A stretch of DNA of 48,293 nt, from the NCBI GenBank assembly GCA_900542285.1, contig UQNF01000009.1:1-48293 (forward strand). The letters run 5' to 3'. Positions 15,483 to 23,476 of this stretch are shown here, piece after piece. The notes beneath the pieces are model-generated. The model saw only the letters and a program-made list of their open reading frames with translations, was not told the origin of the DNA and made no database searches. Each line of letters begins with the position of its first letter. The stretch's first letter is position 1. The position numbers were made by a program, and so were the translations under genes. This DNA comes from an uncultured Clostridium sp. (GTDB lineage Bacteria > Bacillota > Clostridia > Christensenellales > CAG-138).

Positions 15483-16490
15483 TTATGCCCAGTCCTTTGG
15501 AACAAAGATATCCATATAGGTCCTTACGGCATATCTGTCGGTCATGCAGGCGATATAGTCGGCAACGACCCTTTCTTTACCGTCCGATTCGATATATTGG
15601 GTGAACTCGGTAGGGATTATTTCCAGATGCTTGAGATAATAGCAATAGAGACTCTCAACAATGCCCTCTGCCTTGCCCTCTTCTGCTTTGGCCCTGGAAT
15701 CATGATAGAGGTTATCAAACAAAAAGCTGCGCAGCATGTTGAACTCACTAAATATTGAATCGCTCATCCTAACATAAGGACGATCATGGCTTTCAGTGAG
15801 AATATCGAGAACGAGTGTATTGATACGCTCGCCGTGACTTGCGCCAATGGCTTCGATGCAGCTTTTGGGCAGACATTCATTTGTAAGCAATCCGGCTCGG
15901 ACTGCATCATCGATATCGTGATTTACATAAGCTATTCTGTCCGCAAGACTGACAACATAACCCTCCAAAGTGCAGGGATGGCTATCCTTCTTATGGTTTA
16001 CGATGCCATCTCTCACCTCAAATGTTAGATTCAGCCCGGTTCCGTTTTCAAGCTTTTCTACCACTCTAAGGCTTTGTTCGTTGTGCTTGAAGCCTCCCGG
16101 GACCAGCTTATCAAGGACGGTCTCTCCAGTATGCCCAAACGGCGTGTGTCCAAGATCATGCCCCATGGCAATAGCTTCAGTCAGATCCTCGTTGAGAAGA
16201 AGACCTCGCGAAATTGTTCGTGCTATTTGGCTTACTTCAAGCGTGTGTGTCAGCCTTGTTCTGTAATGGTCGCCAACCGGCGAAAGAAATACCTGTGTTT
16301 TGTGTTTAAGTCTGCGGAAGCTTTTGCAATGGATGATCCTATCCCTGTCACGGACGTAATCGGTACGAACGGGGCAGGGAGGTATAGGCCTTTCCCTGCC
16401 TTTTGTATTGGTGACAAGCTGAGCATATGGAGATAATGTGTCACGCTCCCGTTGCTCAATTATTTGTCTGTAAGAAGTTGAGTCATTCAT
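15483..16490 (-). CDS. dGTP triphosphohydrolase-like HD-domain protein
   Basis: Members of this family hydrolyse dNTPs to the nucleoside and tripolyphosphate. The 335 residues carry an HD domain: RLTHTLEVSQIART with the first histidine, then GHDLGHTPFGHTGE with the HD pair near residue 112, and a downstream SLADRIAYVNHDIDDA with the last metal-binding aspartate. An FRRLKHKTQVF segment precedes the HD domain as in the family. The length is typical of the short, non-E. coli group. I take the ATG at 16490 because GGAGG lies five bases before it; a TTG four codons earlier overlaps that site. It lies 17 bases after the flippase gene, so the two are likely co-transcribed. Confidence 0.9.
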   Translation of the reverse strand: MNDSTSYRQIIEQRERDTLSPYAQLVTNTKGRERPIPPCPVRTDYVRDRDRIIHCKSFRRLKHKTQVFLSPVGDHYRTRLTHTLEVSQIARTISRGLLLNEDLTEAIAMGHDLGHTPFGHTGETVLDKLVPGGFKHNEQSLRVVEKLENGTGLNLTFEVRDGIVNHKKDSHPCTLEGYVVSLADRIAYVNHDIDDAVRAGLLTNECLPKSCIEAIGASHGERINTLVLDILTESHDRPYVRMSDSIFSEFNMLRSFLFDNLYHDSRAKAEEGKAEGIVESLYCYYLKHLEIIPTEFTQYIESDGKERVVADYIACMTDRYAVRTYMDIFVPKDWA

Positions 16491-16507
16491 TAGCGCCTCC
16501 AAATGGT

Positions 16508-18157
16508 TTATCTGACCCTAAATATTCTTTTTAGTTTATCGCCCTTGGGAATGAAATCAAAATCGCTTGCACTGAAAGGCCGAAGCAGAACCATTGCAAT
16601 GCAATATACGAAGACTCCAAAACAAACCGCAAGCAGCGTTGCGAGAGTAGTATGTCCGGTTCTTAATACCAAAGCATTACATCCCCAAACCGCAACGCCC
16701 ATAAGGATCGAAGAAAAGATAGGCTTAATAAATGTGTCGAGATATGAAATCTTCAGCTTGGCAAGCTTTATTACATACAGAGTATCAGCAATTCCTGCTA
16801 TTGCATAGCACAGCACGGTGGAAAGCGCAGCGCCAAGTATTCCAAGATCGGTGTATTTCATCAAAACGATCATGCTGATAACCTTAACTGCGCCACCGGC
16901 GGCCAGAAAATAGACCGGTATCTGAGGCTTGCCAAGGCCTTGGATAATGCCTGTGAGGGTCTGGACTAACGATAGAAACAATACGCCGACAGCGGCAATC
17001 TGCATTACACTGGCAGCTAAATCAGAGTAGGTAGTACGCACGGCGGAATAAAGCATTTCCATGATTGGGCCGCCGATTACGAAAAGGCCGACGGCGCAAG
17101 GCGCACCGATAAACATTGCCAACTTGATTCCTGTGCTGCTTGCATTGCGAACGGTGGCCTTGTCATGCTTTGTACTTGCTTCTGAAATGGCAGGGACCAG
17201 ACTCATTGAAAGGGCAAGAGTCAAAACAGCGGGCATGTTGATAAGAGGAGTAACATAGCTCCTGAGAACAGTATAGGATGCACGTGCTGCTTCGTTTGCC
17301 GCTTCGCTCAACATACCTGCTGCGACATTCTTAGCTTCAAGGATATTGATAATGAACACGGAATCGGCAATTCCGGTTATCGGCATGATAGACGCGCCGA
17401 TTGTGATAGGGATCGCGATCAGAAGCAGACGCTTGAAAATCGTCTTCATGGAAGGCCCGCGAGTTATCGTCTGATGCTTTTCCAGCTCTAAAATGCCAAG
17501 CTTACCGTTTTTGAGCGAGCGCGAATAGTAGAACTTAATAATTATGAGCGCCATTAACTCTGAAACACTTACTCCGATGAGTGCGCCCATCGCAGCCAAT
17601 TCAGGACGATCGGGCTGCGTTTTTACAAAGTAAGCGGCAAGGCTGAATCCAACGATCAGCTTCGCAACCTGCTCAACGATCTGACTGATTGCAGTACCGG
17701 TCATGCATTGCATACCCTGCAGGTATCCTCTATATGCGCACATAATTGATACGAACAGCAGCGCAGGAGCAAGCGCCATCAGTGAATACTTGGCGGGAGC
17801 TGCACCGGAAAGGTTTGCAATGCCTCCGGAAAGAGCAAAGAGAAGTATCGTTGTAACGATGCCGATACAGAACAGCAGCTGCTTAGCCGCACGGAAAACA
17901 CGCTTTGCTCCGATAGCATCTCCGATAGCTATGCGCTCAGACACAAGCTTCGAAACTGCCGTCGGAAGACCGGCTGACGAAATAACAAGCAGCCAAGAAT
18001 AGTAGGGATATGCAACCTCATAGTATGCCATACCCTCTGGGCCGACTATATTAGCAAGCGGAATACGGTAAACCGCTCCGATTATCTTAACAATAAGTCC
18101 TGCGACACCAAGGATCGCAGCACCGGCAACAAAGGACTTATTCCGAGTCTTTTCCAT
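16508..18157 (-). CDS. SpoVB/MurJ-like polysaccharide flippase (MOP superfamily)
   Basis: This 549-residue integral membrane protein has about 14 hydrophobic segments spread evenly along its length. It shows the MVF/PST family opening (FVAGAAILGVAGLIVKIIGA, then YRIPLANIVGPEG) seen in SpoVB and YtgP-type proteins. Such proteins move lipid-linked oligosaccharide or peptidoglycan precursors across the membrane; SpoVB acts in the spore cortex. Which substrate applies here cannot be told from sequence. GGAG lies five bases before the chosen ATG at 18157; a TTG five codons upstream overlaps the ribosome binding site. A promoter region with an inverted repeat lies just upstream, and the dGTPase-like gene follows 17 bases later. 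Confidence 0.87.
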   Translation of the reverse strand: MEKTRNKSFVAGAAILGVAGLIVKIIGAVYRIPLANIVGPEGMAYYEVAYPYYSWLLVISSAGLPTAVSKLVSERIAIGDAIGAKRVFRAAKQLLFCIGIVTTILLFALSGGIANLSGAAPAKYSLMALAPALLFVSIMCAYRGYLQGMQCMTGTAISQIVEQVAKLIVGFSLAAYFVKTQPDRPELAAMGALIGVSVSELMALIIIKFYYSRSLKNGKLGILELEKHQTITRGPSMKTIFKRLLLIAIPITIGASIMPITGIADSVFIINILEAKNVAAGMLSEAANEAARASYTVLRSYVTPLINMPAVLTLALSMSLVPAISEASTKHDKATVRNASSTGIKLAMFIGAPCAVGLFVIGGPIMEMLYSAVRTTYSDLAASVMQIAAVGVLFLSLVQTLTGIIQGLGKPQIPVYFLAAGGAVKVISMIVLMKYTDLGILGAALSTVLCYAIAGIADTLYVIKLAKLKISYLDTFIKPIFSSILMGVAVWGCNALVLRTGHTTLATLLAVCFGVFVYCIAMVLLRPFSASDFDFIPKGDKLKRIFRVR

Positions 18158-18191
18158 GCCGTCTCCTTCCAATGAAATCCATTATATCCAT

Positions 18192-18220
18192 ATTATAACA
18201 TAATACGGTATTATATGCCA
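18192..18220 (-). promoter_or_regulatory. promoter region with inverted repeat, flippase-dgt operon
   Basis: On the minus strand an extended -10 (TGTTATAAT) ends at 18192, with a TGGCAT -35-like element at 18220-18215 and a 17-base spacer. ATAATAC-G-GTATTAT (18200-18214) is a perfect 7-bp dyad filling the spacer, a position where a bound repressor would block polymerase. Confidence 0.5.
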
Positions 18221-18230
18221 TAACCTTGAA

Positions 18231-20177
18231 CTATTTATGCTTGCGCGGCTTGCCTGAAGCCGATCCGCGAGAATTATGCCTTCCGGAACTGCGCCGAGAA
18301 GCATGAACGGATTTTGCTGTGCTTTCGCGGTTCTGCCGCTTTTCCTGCATCGCTTTTTCGGCACCTTCGCTTGGGACAAGACAGTTCTTGCCGCTTCCGA
18401 TAAGGTCGTCGCGATCTGCAAGCCTAAGTGCCTTTCGAACTAACGGACGGTTTTTCGGGACAAAGAACTGCATCAAAGCACGCTGCATCGCCTTTTCTTC
18501 GGGATCCTTCGGTACATAAACCTTTTTCATTGTTCGAGGATCAAGGCCGGTATAATACATGCAGGTTGACAGTGTGCCCGGGGTGGGATAGAAATCCTGA
18601 ACCTGCTCGGGTCGTTGCCCTGATGATTTCAGGTATTCCGCGAGAGCGATAGCGGAGTTCAAGGTACTTCCGGGATGGCTTGACATAAGATAGGGAACAA
18701 GGTACTGTTCCATACCAAGATTTCGATTCACTTGTTCGTATTTTCGAACAAACCTATCGTATAGCTCCTGTCCGGGCTTACCCATAAGCTTCAATACATC
18801 GTCATCTATGTGCTCGGGCGCAACCTTAAGCTGACCGCTGATGTGGTATTTCACCAACTCTCGCAGAAAGGTATCATCCTTATCATACATAAGATAATCA
18901 TAGCGAATTCCGGAACGGACAAACACACGCTTAACTCCCGGTACTTTTCTCAGCTTACGCAGAAGCTCAACATAATCGCTATGGTCAACAATGATATTCC
19001 TGCATGGCGAGTATCCAAGACAGCTTCTATCTTTACATACGCCATGGGTTAACTGCTTCTTGCATGCCGGCTGACGAAAGTTGGCTGACGGACCGCCGAC
19101 ATCGTGAATATATCCCTTGAAATCGGGCAGATGCGTCATGAGCTCCGCTTCACGAAGCAATGATTCGTGACTTCGGGATTGAATCACCCTGCCCTGATGA
19201 AATGTCAATGCGCAGAATGAACACTGCCCATAACATCCCCTGCAGCTTGTCAGGGAGAATTTGACCTCATCGAGTGCGGGAATGTGTTCTTTATATGAAG
19301 GATGCGGCAGTCTGGTATAGGGGAGGTCATAAACAGTATCCATCTCTTCACGCGATAGCGGAAGCGCCGGGGGATTCACTACAACGAATTCGCTTCCGTG
19401 CATTTGTACCAGGCATTGGCCCGATATTGCATCTTGCTCTCGATACTGACTCAAAAACGCCTTGCAGTAAGCAATCTTATCGGTTAATACCTCCTCATAG
19501 CTTTCGATAAGCTTATACTCGTACACCCTCTCAAGGGATGGAGCACGATAAGCAGTGCCGTGAATATAGCTGATATCCCGGACACCAATGCCGCCGCTCA
19601 AAGCATCTGCAACCTCAATAATCTGTCTTTCACCCATACCGTATATCAATAAATCGGCATCGGAATCTATCAGCATTGATGGAAACACCTTATCTGCCCA
19701 ATAATCATAGTGCGCAAATCGCCTTAAGCTGGCCTCAATTCCACCGATTATTATCGGAATATCACCGTAGATTTTTCGGATGCATCTGCAATATACCTTA
19801 ACAGCTCGATCGGGTCGCTTGCCGCGCTTCCCTCCCGGAGTATAAGCATCCTCGCTGCGGGGACGCTTTGCACTCGTATAATGATTGACCATAGAGTCCA
19901 TGTTGCCGGAATTAACTAAAAAGCCATACTTTGGTCTTCCAAAAACGGTGAACGAGCTTGCTTTTTTCCAATCGGGCTGTGCAATAATACCAACAGAATA
20001 TCCGTGATGAAGCAAAACTCGGCCAATGATAGCGGTGCCAAAGCTTGGATGGTCGATGTAAGCGTCACCGGTAACCAAAACAAAGTCAGGAACATCAAAG
20101 CCGTAAGCATTCAGCTCTTCAAGGCTCATGGGAAGCGGGACATTTTTGCCTGTTGAATCAATAATGGGTGATGGCAT
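18231..20177 (-). CDS. YgiQ-family radical SAM protein
   Basis: This 648-residue protein has the full YgiQ layout. An N-terminal domain of about 290 residues includes DYWADKVFPS and MGERQIIE. A radical SAM core follows with the cluster motif CYGQCSFC in SCRGCYGQCSFCALT (about residues 313-326), a second cysteine group around CRNIIVDH, and SGIRYDYL. A basic, low-complexity tail rich in Lys, Arg, Ser and Gly closes the protein. The substrate of YgiQ proteins is unknown; the basic tail could bind nucleic acid. AGAGGA precedes the ATG. The gene has its own promoter and lies 73 bases before the flippase. Confidence 0.93.
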   Translation of the reverse strand: MPSPIIDSTGKNVPLPMSLEELNAYGFDVPDFVLVTGDAYIDHPSFGTAIIGRVLLHHGYSVGIIAQPDWKKASSFTVFGRPKYGFLVNSGNMDSMVNHYTSAKRPRSEDAYTPGGKRGKRPDRAVKVYCRCIRKIYGDIPIIIGGIEASLRRFAHYDYWADKVFPSMLIDSDADLLIYGMGERQIIEVADALSGGIGVRDISYIHGTAYRAPSLERVYEYKLIESYEEVLTDKIAYCKAFLSQYREQDAISGQCLVQMHGSEFVVVNPPALPLSREEMDTVYDLPYTRLPHPSYKEHIPALDEVKFSLTSCRGCYGQCSFCALTFHQGRVIQSRSHESLLREAELMTHLPDFKGYIHDVGGPSANFRQPACKKQLTHGVCKDRSCLGYSPCRNIIVDHSDYVELLRKLRKVPGVKRVFVRSGIRYDYLMYDKDDTFLRELVKYHISGQLKVAPEHIDDDVLKLMGKPGQELYDRFVRKYEQVNRNLGMEQYLVPYLMSSHPGSTLNSAIALAEYLKSSGQRPEQVQDFYPTPGTLSTCMYYTGLDPRTMKKVYVPKDPEEKAMQRALMQFFVPKNRPLVRKALRLADRDDLIGSGKNCLVPSEGAEKAMQEKRQNRESTAKSVHASRRSSGRHNSRGSASGKPRKHK

Positions 20178-20208
20178 ATTTTCCTCTGAATCAAGTATTT
20201 ACACTTAC

Positions 20209-20237
20209 ATTATAGTGCAACGCTCATCAAAATTAAA
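20209..20237 (-). promoter_or_regulatory. candidate promoter of the ygiQ-like gene
   Basis: On the minus strand TATAAT is at 20214-20209 and a weak TTTAAT -35 is at 20237-20232, with 17 bases between. The predicted start near 20202 gives a leader of about 25 bases. Confidence 0.5.
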
Positions 20238-20271
20238 GATATATTTTGTGGTGAACCTGTCTTTTTTGTCG

Positions 20272-20300
20272 TTGACTTATGATTTTGGACATGATATAAT
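20272..20300 (+). promoter_or_regulatory. promoter of the acyltransferase gene
   Basis: TTGACT (20272-20277) and TATAAT (20295-20300) are spaced by 17 bases, with an extended -10 (TGA at 20292-20294). Transcription should begin near 20307. Confidence 0.88.
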
Positions 20301-20327
20301 TTCATTGAAAATATGGAGGTTAGAATT

Positions 20328-21602
20328 TTGAAAAACGATAGAAAAATTGATACCAAGTATGTGGATGTACTGGATGGCGTTCGAGCTATCAGCATTATCA
20401 TCGTAATGATCTTCCACTTTTGGCAGCAGACTTGGATCTGGCCAACGATTCAAACACCGTTTCTGAGCTTTATTGGCATTACTAAAATAAGCTTTAATCA
20501 TTTCGCACAAGCAGGCTATCTGTTTGTTGATATGATGGTGCTGATAAGCGGATTTCTTCTCTTCCTTCCTCTTGCCAGGCATATACTGATGGGAGAGGAC
20601 TTGATTTCATGGAAACAATATGCACGCAAGAGGGTCGCAAGGATATTGCCAAGCTATTTGTTCTGCGTAATCACCTTATTTATCTATTCGCTTGCGCTTG
20701 GCAGCTATAATAGTATTGGGGATGCATTGATAGACCTGCTTACTCATCTCACTTTCACTCAGACACTTTTCGGAGCAACATACATGGGTACGATGCTGAA
20801 TGTCGTTCTCTGGACGCTTGCCATTGAGGTCTGGTTCTATATTCTGTTCCCGTTTATCGCTTCTTTACTCAAGCGAAACAAGGATATGGAAGATGCTGCT
20901 TCATTTTCGCTCGTTAAGGCAATTATCATTGCGGCAGTTATGTTTATTATCTTCTCAGTTTTCAAGAACAAGTTTGTTCTGCGTGAAGGCAACTATCTTC
21001 CGATGTGGATCAATCAGTTTCCTGCCTTTATGGGCGTATATGCTATCGGTATGATTGGCGCATTAGTCTATGTCGGACTTGCAAAGAACATCGAACGGAA
21101 TAGCCTTGTTGCTTATATAAGCTTTTTCTTCTCGATACTCAGCATTGTGGTTATCAACGAATTTGTCTTGAACTGTTCCTTGTCGAAAGAGGCTCAGCTA
21201 TGGCAGATAACCAACAGGACTGCGCTGTGTACTGCGTTTATCATTCTGATCATCTCTCTTGCATTCTCGCCATATTGGTTTAGGTGGCTTTTCTCCAACA
21301 AGTTCATGAGATTTCTGTCCGGAATATCATACAACCTCTACATATGGCATCAATGGCTGGCCGTTCAGCTAAAGCAGGTATGGAGAATTCCGTATTGGAC
21401 CGGAACAACTCCCCCTAACCAACTTAATGACAGCGCATGGCAATGGAAATATGCGATAATAATAACCGTTGTTTCACTTGCTGTCGCGATATTGGTCACT
21501 TATTTGATCGAGAAACCGTTTTCAAATATTATTATGGGAAAACCGGCGTTTGGAAAAAAGGCAGCGAAAAAGGGGATAGGGACTACTCCGCAAGACGCAT
21601 AA
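20328..21602 (+). CDS. acyltransferase-3 family membrane protein
   Basis: This 424-residue integral membrane protein belongs to the OafA/OatA-type family, which transfers acetyl or similar groups to surface sugars or peptidoglycan. It opens with YVDVLDGVRAISIIIVMIFH, containing the DGVRA and conserved membrane histidine. About ten hydrophobic segments follow, with R-RI-PSYLF near residue 108 and SYNLYIWHQWL near the end. It lacks the extracellular SGNH domain of OatA. The start is best placed at TTG 20328. GGAGG (20315-20319) lies eight bases before it, whereas an ATG at 20313 overlaps that site and is only about six bases from the predicted transcript start. It is monocistronic, with a strong terminator at 21649. 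Confidence 0.88.
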   Translation: MKNDRKIDTKYVDVLDGVRAISIIIVMIFHFWQQTWIWPTIQTPFLSFIGITKISFNHFAQAGYLFVDMMVLISGFLLFLPLARHILMGEDLISWKQYARKRVARILPSYLFCVITLFIYSLALGSYNSIGDALIDLLTHLTFTQTLFGATYMGTMLNVVLWTLAIEVWFYILFPFIASLLKRNKDMEDAASFSLVKAIIIAAVMFIIFSVFKNKFVLREGNYLPMWINQFPAFMGVYAIGMIGALVYVGLAKNIERNSLVAYISFFFSILSIVVINEFVLNCSLSKEAQLWQITNRTALCTAFIILIISLAFSPYWFRWLFSNKFMRFLSGISYNLYIWHQWLAVQLKQVWRIPYWTGTTPPNQLNDSAWQWKYAIIITVVSLAVAILVTYLIEKPFSNIIMGKPAFGKKAAKKGIGTTPQDA

Positions 21603-21648
21603 CAAGTGTTGTACTAAATTTCCAGAGTTCTTGAATTGAATTTTGCAT

Positions 21649-21684
21649 AAAGCCTTCGTGTGCTTTTCACACGAAGGCTTTTAA
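21649..21684. terminator. strong intrinsic terminator after the acyltransferase
   Basis: AAAGCCTTCGTGTG (21649-21662) pairs perfectly with CACACGAAGGCTTT (21668-21681) in a 14-bp stem with a five-base loop, running into TTTT on the plus strand. It also lies just beyond the end of the leftward ornithine operon and may act in both directions. Confidence 0.93.
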
Positions 21685-21744
21685 TTATGCAAAGCTCCTA
21701 AAATACTTCAATCTCAAAAACGGAACATGATGATTCATAATCAT

Positions 21745-22047
21745 TCATTCATCAGTCGGTTTGCAACGTCTATAGATACCGTTTGACCTGCTCATCCAAC
21801 CATATTCAACAAAATACCGTCGGACATCGCAATAATCCTCATAGATATTTGAAATGATTTCGTTCACTTCCTTTTCAGGATAATCGCGGTCGAATTCAAA
21901 CTCCTGCAAAATAATCAGATAAGCGATGTTACGCTTTGAATGCTTTGCAGGGCATTGTATGAGCCTGCCGTCGCGAAAGAACGATTTTTCGACTTGTTGA
22001 CGATCTCTCTGAAGTTCAGGACTGTTTATGTCAAAAAAGTCAATCAT
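21745..22047 (-). CDS. DUF2087-like small protein
   Basis: This 100-residue protein resembles the DUF2087 domain: a KHSKRNIAYLIILQEFEFDRDY segment split by a turn, then YPEKEVNEIISNIYEDYCDVRRYFVEYGWM and a closing NGIYRR hairpin. That pattern (helix, 'ysEkEVN', helix, 'RR.Lve.g', beta wing) suggests a winged-helix-like fold, but I know of no assigned function. It starts inside the end of the thioredoxin-fold gene, overlapping by eight bases, with AAAGGAG upstream. It is the last gene of the ornithine cluster, which makes a link to that pathway possible but unproven. Confidence 0.6.
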   Translation of the reverse strand: MIDFFDINSPELQRDRQQVEKSFFRDGRLIQCPAKHSKRNIAYLIILQEFEFDRDYPEKEVNEIISNIYEDYCDVRRYFVEYGWMSRSNGIYRRCKPTDE

Positions 22048-22375
22048 TGTGTTGGTACTCCTTTGCGATTAGTAACTTAATCTCATCAATGGTCAAAACC
22101 TTTCCGCAGCATAGCAGTTTTCCGTGAATTATCAAAGCCGGGGTTGCGACAATGCCCATCTTTGTTATAGCGACAAGATCTGATATTACTTCCATCTCAT
22201 CATTGGGAATGCTAAGTTCCTGTAAGGCTTTCTCAGCATTCTCTTTTAGCTTGCTGCAATGTGCGCATGTGCCTACAAGGACCTTGATCGGGGCGCCGTT
22301 TACTGCCTGAGGAATGATACGAGCCTCATTCTTTCCACGCTTTTTAAGTAGTTCATTGATTCTGATTACTGCCAT
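22040..22375 (-). CDS. thioredoxin-fold small redox protein
   Basis: This 111-residue protein looks like the small redox-active disulfide (thioredoxin_3) family. GTCAHCSK gives a CxxC pair at C37 and C40, and ATPALIIHGK carries the expected cis-proline near residue 79. It has an N-terminal extension of about 28 residues and two extra adjacent cysteines (C89, C90) after the last strand, neither usual for these domains of about 80 residues. It begins one base after the orr stop with a weak GGTGG site and overlaps the DUF2087-like gene by eight bases. A role in protecting or recycling cysteines of the ornithine enzymes is a guess from position only. Confidence 0.72.
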   Translation of the reverse strand: MAVIRINELLKKRGKNEARIIPQAVNGAPIKVLVGTCAHCSKLKENAEKALQELSIPNDEMEVISDLVAITKMGIVATPALIIHGKLLCCGKVLTIDEIKLLIAKEYQHND

Positions 22376-22376
22376 G

Positions 22377-23456
22377 TTAACCACCAATGTAATCCCTTGT
22401 CACATATTTGCTGGTAGTAAGCCTCAATAGAGCGCCATAATCGGGAATAAACTTCAACGTGTCTCCAACCTTGTAGCCGCGTCCGCCAAGCCGTGCATTC
22501 GTGAGGTTGACGATAAGGTGATCGCTGCTTGCGCCAAGTATCTCTACCGACGGATCCAAGCATTTCAAGCCATCAGGGTTCACATCCTGCCTTCCTATGG
22601 CAAGGATACCTCGGATCATCTCGCCCCGATCTTCAAATTCAACATGTTCACCAAACGCATTCAGGCCGCTGGTACCAATGGGTTTGCTGGGCTTTCGCTG
22701 GACTTCGACGAGTTCAGCCTCGAGGACAAAGCAGTCGGTATGTAGCTCCGGCATGGGAAGCCCGGTTGATGTATCGTTTCCAAGAACAAAGGATTCTCCA
22801 AGCCTGAGCTGGTTAATTCCTATCGGGATCCTGTTCTCTCTAAGCATCGTCATCATCGATGAATTGCCGCCGGAAATCACCTGGATAGGAAGAGAATAGC
22901 GCTTTCTTAGCATAGCAGCAATATCAAGAAGTCTTCCAAGATTATTCTCGTCTGGAAGAATGCCGCCATAACAGGTCAGGTTTACTCCCACACCATAAAA
23001 TTCAAGATTCTTACAGTTAACTATTGCATCTGCCGCTTCAATGATAGATTTCTCATCGGAATTAAAGATACCCTCGCGAAGATCTCCGAGATCGACCATC
23101 AGGATGACTTTATGAATTCTATCCTGTCTTATCGCCGAATCGCCCGACATCCGAATTGTATCCACTGAGCTTTGCATGCTTATGTCGGCCGTTCGAATGA
23201 CACGGTCAATTTCGCTTTGCATGGGTATCCTAAGGAGCTGTTTAGGTTTTTGAGTAGCGATAGCTTCAAGATTCTCAAGCCTCGAATCGGCAAATGAATC
23301 TGCTTGGCTGGCGTCTATCATCATACAGATCTTTTCATCAGCGCAGAACACCTTCGTAACAACGGCAACTTCAATGGCTTTTTTATGACATGCAGAAACA
23401 AGCCAATCTAAATTGTCGCGCAGCTTGTTTATGTCGATAATCAACTTTGGAAACAT
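22377..23456 (-). CDS. orr: ornithine racemase
   Basis: Orr converts L-ornithine to D-ornithine, the substrate of the aminomutase encoded upstream. It is a PLP enzyme with the alanine-racemase TIM-barrel fold: MFPKLIIDINKLRDN at the start, VVTKVF with the Schiff-base lysine at K35, ADSRLENL near residue 60, VDLGDLREG near 125, a GVNLTCYGG strand and SGGNSSMM for phosphate binding. The 359 residues match the Clostridium sticklandii type. AAGGAGG precedes the ATG by seven bases. It follows the MutL-type gene by 20 bases within the oxidative ornithine operon, where its presence is expected. Confidence 0.92.
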   Translation of the reverse strand: MFPKLIIDINKLRDNLDWLVSACHKKAIEVAVVTKVFCADEKICMMIDASQADSFADSRLENLEAIATQKPKQLLRIPMQSEIDRVIRTADISMQSSVDTIRMSGDSAIRQDRIHKVILMVDLGDLREGIFNSDEKSIIEAADAIVNCKNLEFYGVGVNLTCYGGILPDENNLGRLLDIAAMLRKRYSLPIQVISGGNSSMMTMLRENRIPIGINQLRLGESFVLGNDTSTGLPMPELHTDCFVLEAELVEVQRKPSKPIGTSGLNAFGEHVEFEDRGEMIRGILAIGRQDVNPDGLKCLDPSVEILGASSDHLIVNLTNARLGGRGYKVGDTLKFIPDYGALLRLTTSKYVTRDYIGG

Positions 23457-23476
23457 AATGGATCCTCCTTTGTATT

